This document shows, one piece after another, positions 33,800 through 36,537 of a stretch of 36,537 nt of DNA. The notes under the pieces were generated by a model that worked only from the letters and a program-made list of their open reading frames with translations, did not search any database and was not told the DNA's origin. Numbering within the stretch: position 1 is the first letter of the stretch; the number at the start of each line of letters is the position of its first letter. The stretch covers positions 1 through 36,537 of the forward strand of contig JAJPJN010000072.1 in NCBI GenBank assembly GCA_021324185.1. The letters run 5' to 3'. This DNA is from Terriglobia bacterium (lineage in GTDB: Bacteria; Acidobacteriota; Terriglobia; Bryobacterales; Bryobacteraceae). A program made the translations under genes and the position numbers.

Positions 33800-35545
33800 C
33801 TAGATCGCCTGCAACTCTTCTTCTAGCAATTGTTTCTGATACAGCTCGGCGTAATAGCCGCCCAGACGCTGCAATTCGTCGTGCGTGCCCATCTCGACCA
33901 CTGAGCCATGCCTCAACACTATGATGCGGCCGGCATTCTGAACTGTCGAGACCCGGTGCGAGATCAGTATTGTAGTGCGGTCATGCATCAGGCCCGCTAA
34001 TCCATTCAATATCTTCTCCTCGGTCACGGTATCGACACTGGACAGAGCGTCATCAAGTATCAGAATACGCGGATTACGCAGAATGGCGCGCGCGATGGCG
34101 GTGCGCTGTTTTTGACCACCGGACAAGGTGAGGCCGCGCTCGCCGATGACCGTTTCGAGGCCGTTCGGAAAAGTTTCTATATCGCTGCTGAGGCCGGCGA
34201 CGTCCGCCGCCCATTCGATTTCGCTGCGTGACGCGCCGGGCACGCCCCAGGCGATGTTTTCCGCGAGCGTTGCGCTGAATAAAAATGTCTCCTGCGGAAC
34301 AAAGCCGACTTGCCGGCGTAGTTCTTCCGGATCAAACCGTCTCAGATCTACGCCGCCCAGTTCAACCACGCCGCTGGTGGGATCGAAAAGGCGCGGAATC
34401 AGGCTGACCAAGGTCGTCTTGCCGCTTCCGGTGTGTCCGACGATGGCGACGGTCTCGCCGGAGCGAATCGTCAGCTCTATATCTGAAAGCGCCTCGCGAT
34501 CGCCAAAGCTCATCGAGACATTTCGGAAACGAATCTCAGGTTCATACATGGCGGGATCGGGCACGCTACCCTGGGCCGGCCGCGCGATCCGCGGCTTCTC
34601 ATGCAGCATTTCATTGATGCGGTTGAGCGAGGCCGTGCCGCGCTGCATCAGGTTCACCACCCATCCGAATGCGATCATGGGCCAGATCAGCATGCCCATA
34701 TAAGTGTTGAACATGACGAAGCTGCCCAAACCGATTTTGCCCGCCAGCAACTGCCGCCCGCCTGCCCCTAAAACCAGCAGGAAGGTAAATCCGATCAGCG
34801 CTTGCAGCAGCGGCATGAACATGCCCTGAATGCGGGCAAGCCCGATGTTCTCGCGAATGTAATCTTTATTGAGCGCTTCAAACTGCTCGACTTCGGCTTT
34901 TTCCTGCGCATAGGCGCGGATGACGCGCACGCCGGCCAGGTTCTCCTGAACCTTGCTGCTGATATCGGAGAACATCTTCTGGATGTGCTCGAAGCGGGTA
35001 TGGATGCGCCGGCCGAAGAAGATGACCGCAACCGAGACCAGCGGGGCGGGTGTCAGGGCCATCAGCGTCAGACGCCAGTCGGCCTGAATCATGACGGCCA
35101 CGGCCAGCACCAGCATTACGGAAGTTTCCGTCCAGTACATGATGCCGGGGCCGAGCATCATGCGAACGGCGTTCAGATCGTTGGTGCTGCGGGCCATGAT
35201 GTCGCCCGTTCGATAGCGCGAATAGAAGTCCTGTGAGAGCCTCACAAGATGCGCAAACAGATCGTTGCGCAGATCGAATTCGATGTCGCGCGAGATGCCG
35301 ATGATGATGACGCGCATCCAGTACTGAAAAATGCCTTTGACGAGCGATAGCGCAATCAGCAAGGCGGCCAGTTGCACCACGATGCGGACTTGAAATCCGC
35401 GCGTGAGCGAATCCACGCCGCTCTTGATGACGAGCGGCAGCGCCACCGCCAGCAGGTCCTTCATCAGCAGGGCGCCGATCCCCAGCGCCAGGCCGCCCCG
35501 ATAACGCCGCACATAAGGCCAGAGTGTGGATAAGGATTTCAGCAT
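33800..35545 (-). CDS. ABC exporter, fused permease-ATPase (MsbA/LmrA-like)
   Basis: A 581-residue half-transporter that must dimerise. The N-terminal ABC transmembrane domain (about 1-310) has six helices, beginning GGLALGIGALLMKDLLAVALPLV, with FGRRIHTRFEHIQ and VQENLAGVRVIRAYAQE coupling sequences. The C-terminal ATPase carries Walker A GHTGSGKTT, Q-loop FVPQETFLFSATLAENIAWG, signature LSGGQKQR, Walker B ILILDDALSSVD and switch His in ISHR. Type I exporters of this class move lipids, drugs or peptides out of the cytoplasm; the substrate cannot be named. Its ATG directly follows the YdcF stop (TAGATG), so the two are coupled. Confidence 0.93.
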   Translation of the reverse strand: MLKSLSTLWPYVRRYRGGLALGIGALLMKDLLAVALPLVIKSGVDSLTRGFQVRIVVQLAALLIALSLVKGIFQYWMRVIIIGISRDIEFDLRNDLFAHLVRLSQDFYSRYRTGDIMARSTNDLNAVRMMLGPGIMYWTETSVMLVLAVAVMIQADWRLTLMALTPAPLVSVAVIFFGRRIHTRFEHIQKMFSDISSKVQENLAGVRVIRAYAQEKAEVEQFEALNKDYIRENIGLARIQGMFMPLLQALIGFTFLLVLGAGGRQLLAGKIGLGSFVMFNTYMGMLIWPMIAFGWVVNLMQRGTASLNRINEMLHEKPRIARPAQGSVPDPAMYEPEIRFRNVSMSFGDREALSDIELTIRSGETVAIVGHTGSGKTTLVSLIPRLFDPTSGVVELGGVDLRRFDPEELRRQVGFVPQETFLFSATLAENIAWGVPGASRSEIEWAADVAGLSSDIETFPNGLETVIGERGLTLSGGQKQRTAIARAILRNPRILILDDALSSVDTVTEEKILNGLAGLMHDRTTILISHRVSTVQNAGRIIVLRHGSVVEMGTHDELQRLGGYYAELYQKQLLEEELQAI

Positions 35546-36166
35546 CTAAATGTCTAAATAGGCTGCTATGGTCTTCAACCATTCCATGAGGAATGTCTTT
35601 TGACCATCGCGATAAGTCCACCACGAACGGGGATTGAAGTCAGGGTCCTGAGCCGGTACCGCGATCACGTCCAGCCCTGGATTCATCTTCCGAAACAGGT
35701 AAGCCGCCCGATGGGTGTGAAAGTTGCTTGTGACTAATAAGATTTTATGAATATGCTGCCGGCGCAAGTATTTGCCGGCGTATTGGGCCTCCGCTTTCGT
35801 CGAGTTCACATTGTCAGGCAACGGCAAAGCGTGAAACAGCGCAGCCGGGTAGCCATGCTGCTCCGCATACACGATGGTGACATCGGATTCGTGGCCCATC
35901 AATGACTTGGGGCCGTCGACGAGCACATCCGGCACATAACCGGCCTGGGCCAACTGAGCTGCCTTCAAAATACGGACACCATTCGAATCACCCCCGAGCA
36001 CGACTGCGGCCTGCGCCTTCTGGACACCATCATCTTCCACTAGAGCACTCCCAAGTGCGGTCAGGATGGGTGTTGAAAACAGGAAGGCCGCGGCTATTAT
36101 GGCGGCGACAATCAGCAGCAGCGCAAGACAGCCCCGCTTTCGCCGGGGCCTTGGGGGCCTAGGCAG
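35546..36166 (-). CDS. YdcF/DUF218 family protein with N-terminal membrane helix, probable CTG start
   Basis: A 206-residue protein if begun at CTG 36166. DUF218 signatures: AAVVLGGDSNGVRILKAA, YVPDVLVDGPKSL and TSNFHTHRAAYLFRK. The shorter GTG start at 36040 would remove a perfect transmembrane signal. Upstream codons read PRPPRPRRKRGC then LALLLIVAAIIAAAFLF, a positively charged start and a helix of the kind YdcF-type proteins usually have, and these codons contain no ATG, GTG or TTG. CTG (36164-36166) has GAGG 7 nt upstream, and the frame is closed by TGA at 36176. DUF218 proteins sit in the inner membrane facing the periplasm and are implicated in envelope carbohydrate metabolism. It lies directly between the PH-like gene and the exporter. 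Confidence 0.78.
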   Translation of the reverse strand: MPRPPRPRRKRGCLALLLIVAAIIAAAFLFSTPILTALGSALVEDDGVQKAQAAVVLGGDSNGVRILKAAQLAQAGYVPDVLVDGPKSLMGHESDVTIVYAEQHGYPAALFHALPLPDNVNSTKAEAQYAGKYLRRQHIHKILLVTSNFHTHRAAYLFRKMNPGLDVIAVPAQDPDFNPRSWWTYRDGQKTFLMEWLKTIAAYLDI

Positions 36167-36168
36167 CG

Positions 36169-36537
36169 CTAGTCCTCATGCGCGGTGCTGGAATCGGCGT
36201 GCGTGTCTAGCCGGCCGGCCGTTTTGAGCGTCTGGTACATCCGCTCGATCTCGTCCTCTTCGTCCGGAGTCAGCATGCGCACGGGTTGCTCCATCACGGG
36301 GGTGTCATTGGGCAGGCCGGTCAAACTCGCCCAGGTCCAGAAATCGCGATAGGCGACACCGTCGAAGCTGGCGAGATAGGAGTTCTTGCGGAGTTGAGCA
36401 ATCAGATGGGCGATGCGGTGGGGTTCCCCAGGAAAGATCAGCACTTTGCGGCGGGAATTTGTCAGCTTTAAGAAAAGGACCAGCGGCGAGACGAATTTGC
36501 TGCTGTTGATTTCGCGTACTTCGCGCCAGGCAATCGC
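36169..36537 (-). CDS. Hypothetical protein with PH-like fold, partial
   Basis: The gene begins beyond the window; the frame is open to base 36537, and the GTG at 36444 is internal. The visible 122 residues begin AIAWREVREINSSKFVSP and continue LTNSRRKVLIFPGEPHRI, a strand pattern (W-x-E-V, followed by basic residues and a Pro-Gly turn) typical of bacterial PH-domain membrane proteins. Then come a helical stretch (LIAQLRKNSYLA) and an acidic tail (TPDEEDEIERMYQTLKTAG). No catalytic motif is seen. It ends TAHED and runs directly into the ydcF-like gene. I do not recognise a named family. Confidence 0.5.
   Translation of the reverse strand, partial: AIAWREVREINSSKFVSPLVLFLKLTNSRRKVLIFPGEPHRIAHLIAQLRKNSYLASFDGVAYRDFWTWASLTGLPNDTPVMEQPVRMLTPDEEDEIERMYQTLKTAGRLDTHADSSTAHED

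Noticed and set aside
1-36537. CRISPR array, transposase or prophage
   Set aside because: No regularly spaced repeats, transposase, integrase or phage structural genes were found on either strand.

Overview
The window reads as chromosomal DNA of an Acidobacteriota bacterium, most likely a Solibacter/Bryobacterales-type soil organism. The pointers are an Oar-like TonB receptor tail ending in an aromatic residue, Tat-type leaders on several exported enzymes, uronoxylan and histidine catabolism side by side, GTG/TTG starts, and about 65% GC in a sampled core line. The lineage is inferred from gene content, with no marker gene to prove it.

Positions 1-15266 form a uronic-acid/hemicellulose locus. 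It holds the TonB receptor tail, a glucarate-dehydratase-like enolase, a GH67 alpha-glucuronidase with an extra C-terminal domain, an SGNH esterase and a convergent GH115 alpha-glucuronidase. These are followed by a sugar-porter MFS, a hexuronate-type MFS, a KDG-kinase-like PfkB protein, a Tat-exported tandem metallo-beta-lactamase-fold protein and a Tat-exported GH31. From the second MFS to GH31 every gene overlaps the next, so the run is almost certainly one operon. Together the genes can strip glucuronyl and acetyl groups from xylan, import the products and feed them toward 2-keto-3-deoxygluconate.

Positions 15288-20029 hold a membrane-tailed SDR, a small conserved hypothetical gene, and an MlaE-MlaF-MlaD lipid transporter operon whose MlaD carries a C-terminal OmpA-like domain.

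Positions 20183-21907 are a compact, lower-GC type II restriction-modification pair: a beta-class N4-cytosine methyltransferase and a putative nuclease with an S-x-K variant active site. A tRNA with anticodon CAT follows at 22046-22118. The neighbouring minus-strand membrane-protein gene uses bases of this tRNA as its stop codon.

Positions 22109-30778 (minus strand) form a histidine utilisation run, ribA-hutH-hutU-hutI-hutF, followed by a multi-pass membrane protein. The hutI/hutF junction is abnormal. Diverging from ribA is an orphan LytS-type histidine kinase, then a six-ligand diiron ferritin-like gene with a possibly leaderless promoter. The minus-strand end (32920-36537) is a tight operon: a PH-like protein cut by the window end, a YdcF/DUF218 protein with a probable CTG start, an ABC exporter, and a Tat-exported TIM-barrel protein.

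No CRISPR array, insertion sequence, integrase or rRNA was seen. No intergenic stretch exceeds 300 bases; the largest is 16308-16554. The most noteworthy novelties are the MlaD-OmpA fusion, the tandem MBL protein with one degenerate zinc site, the S-x-K nuclease, the CDS/tRNA overlap, the hutI/hutF overlap and the CTG start.
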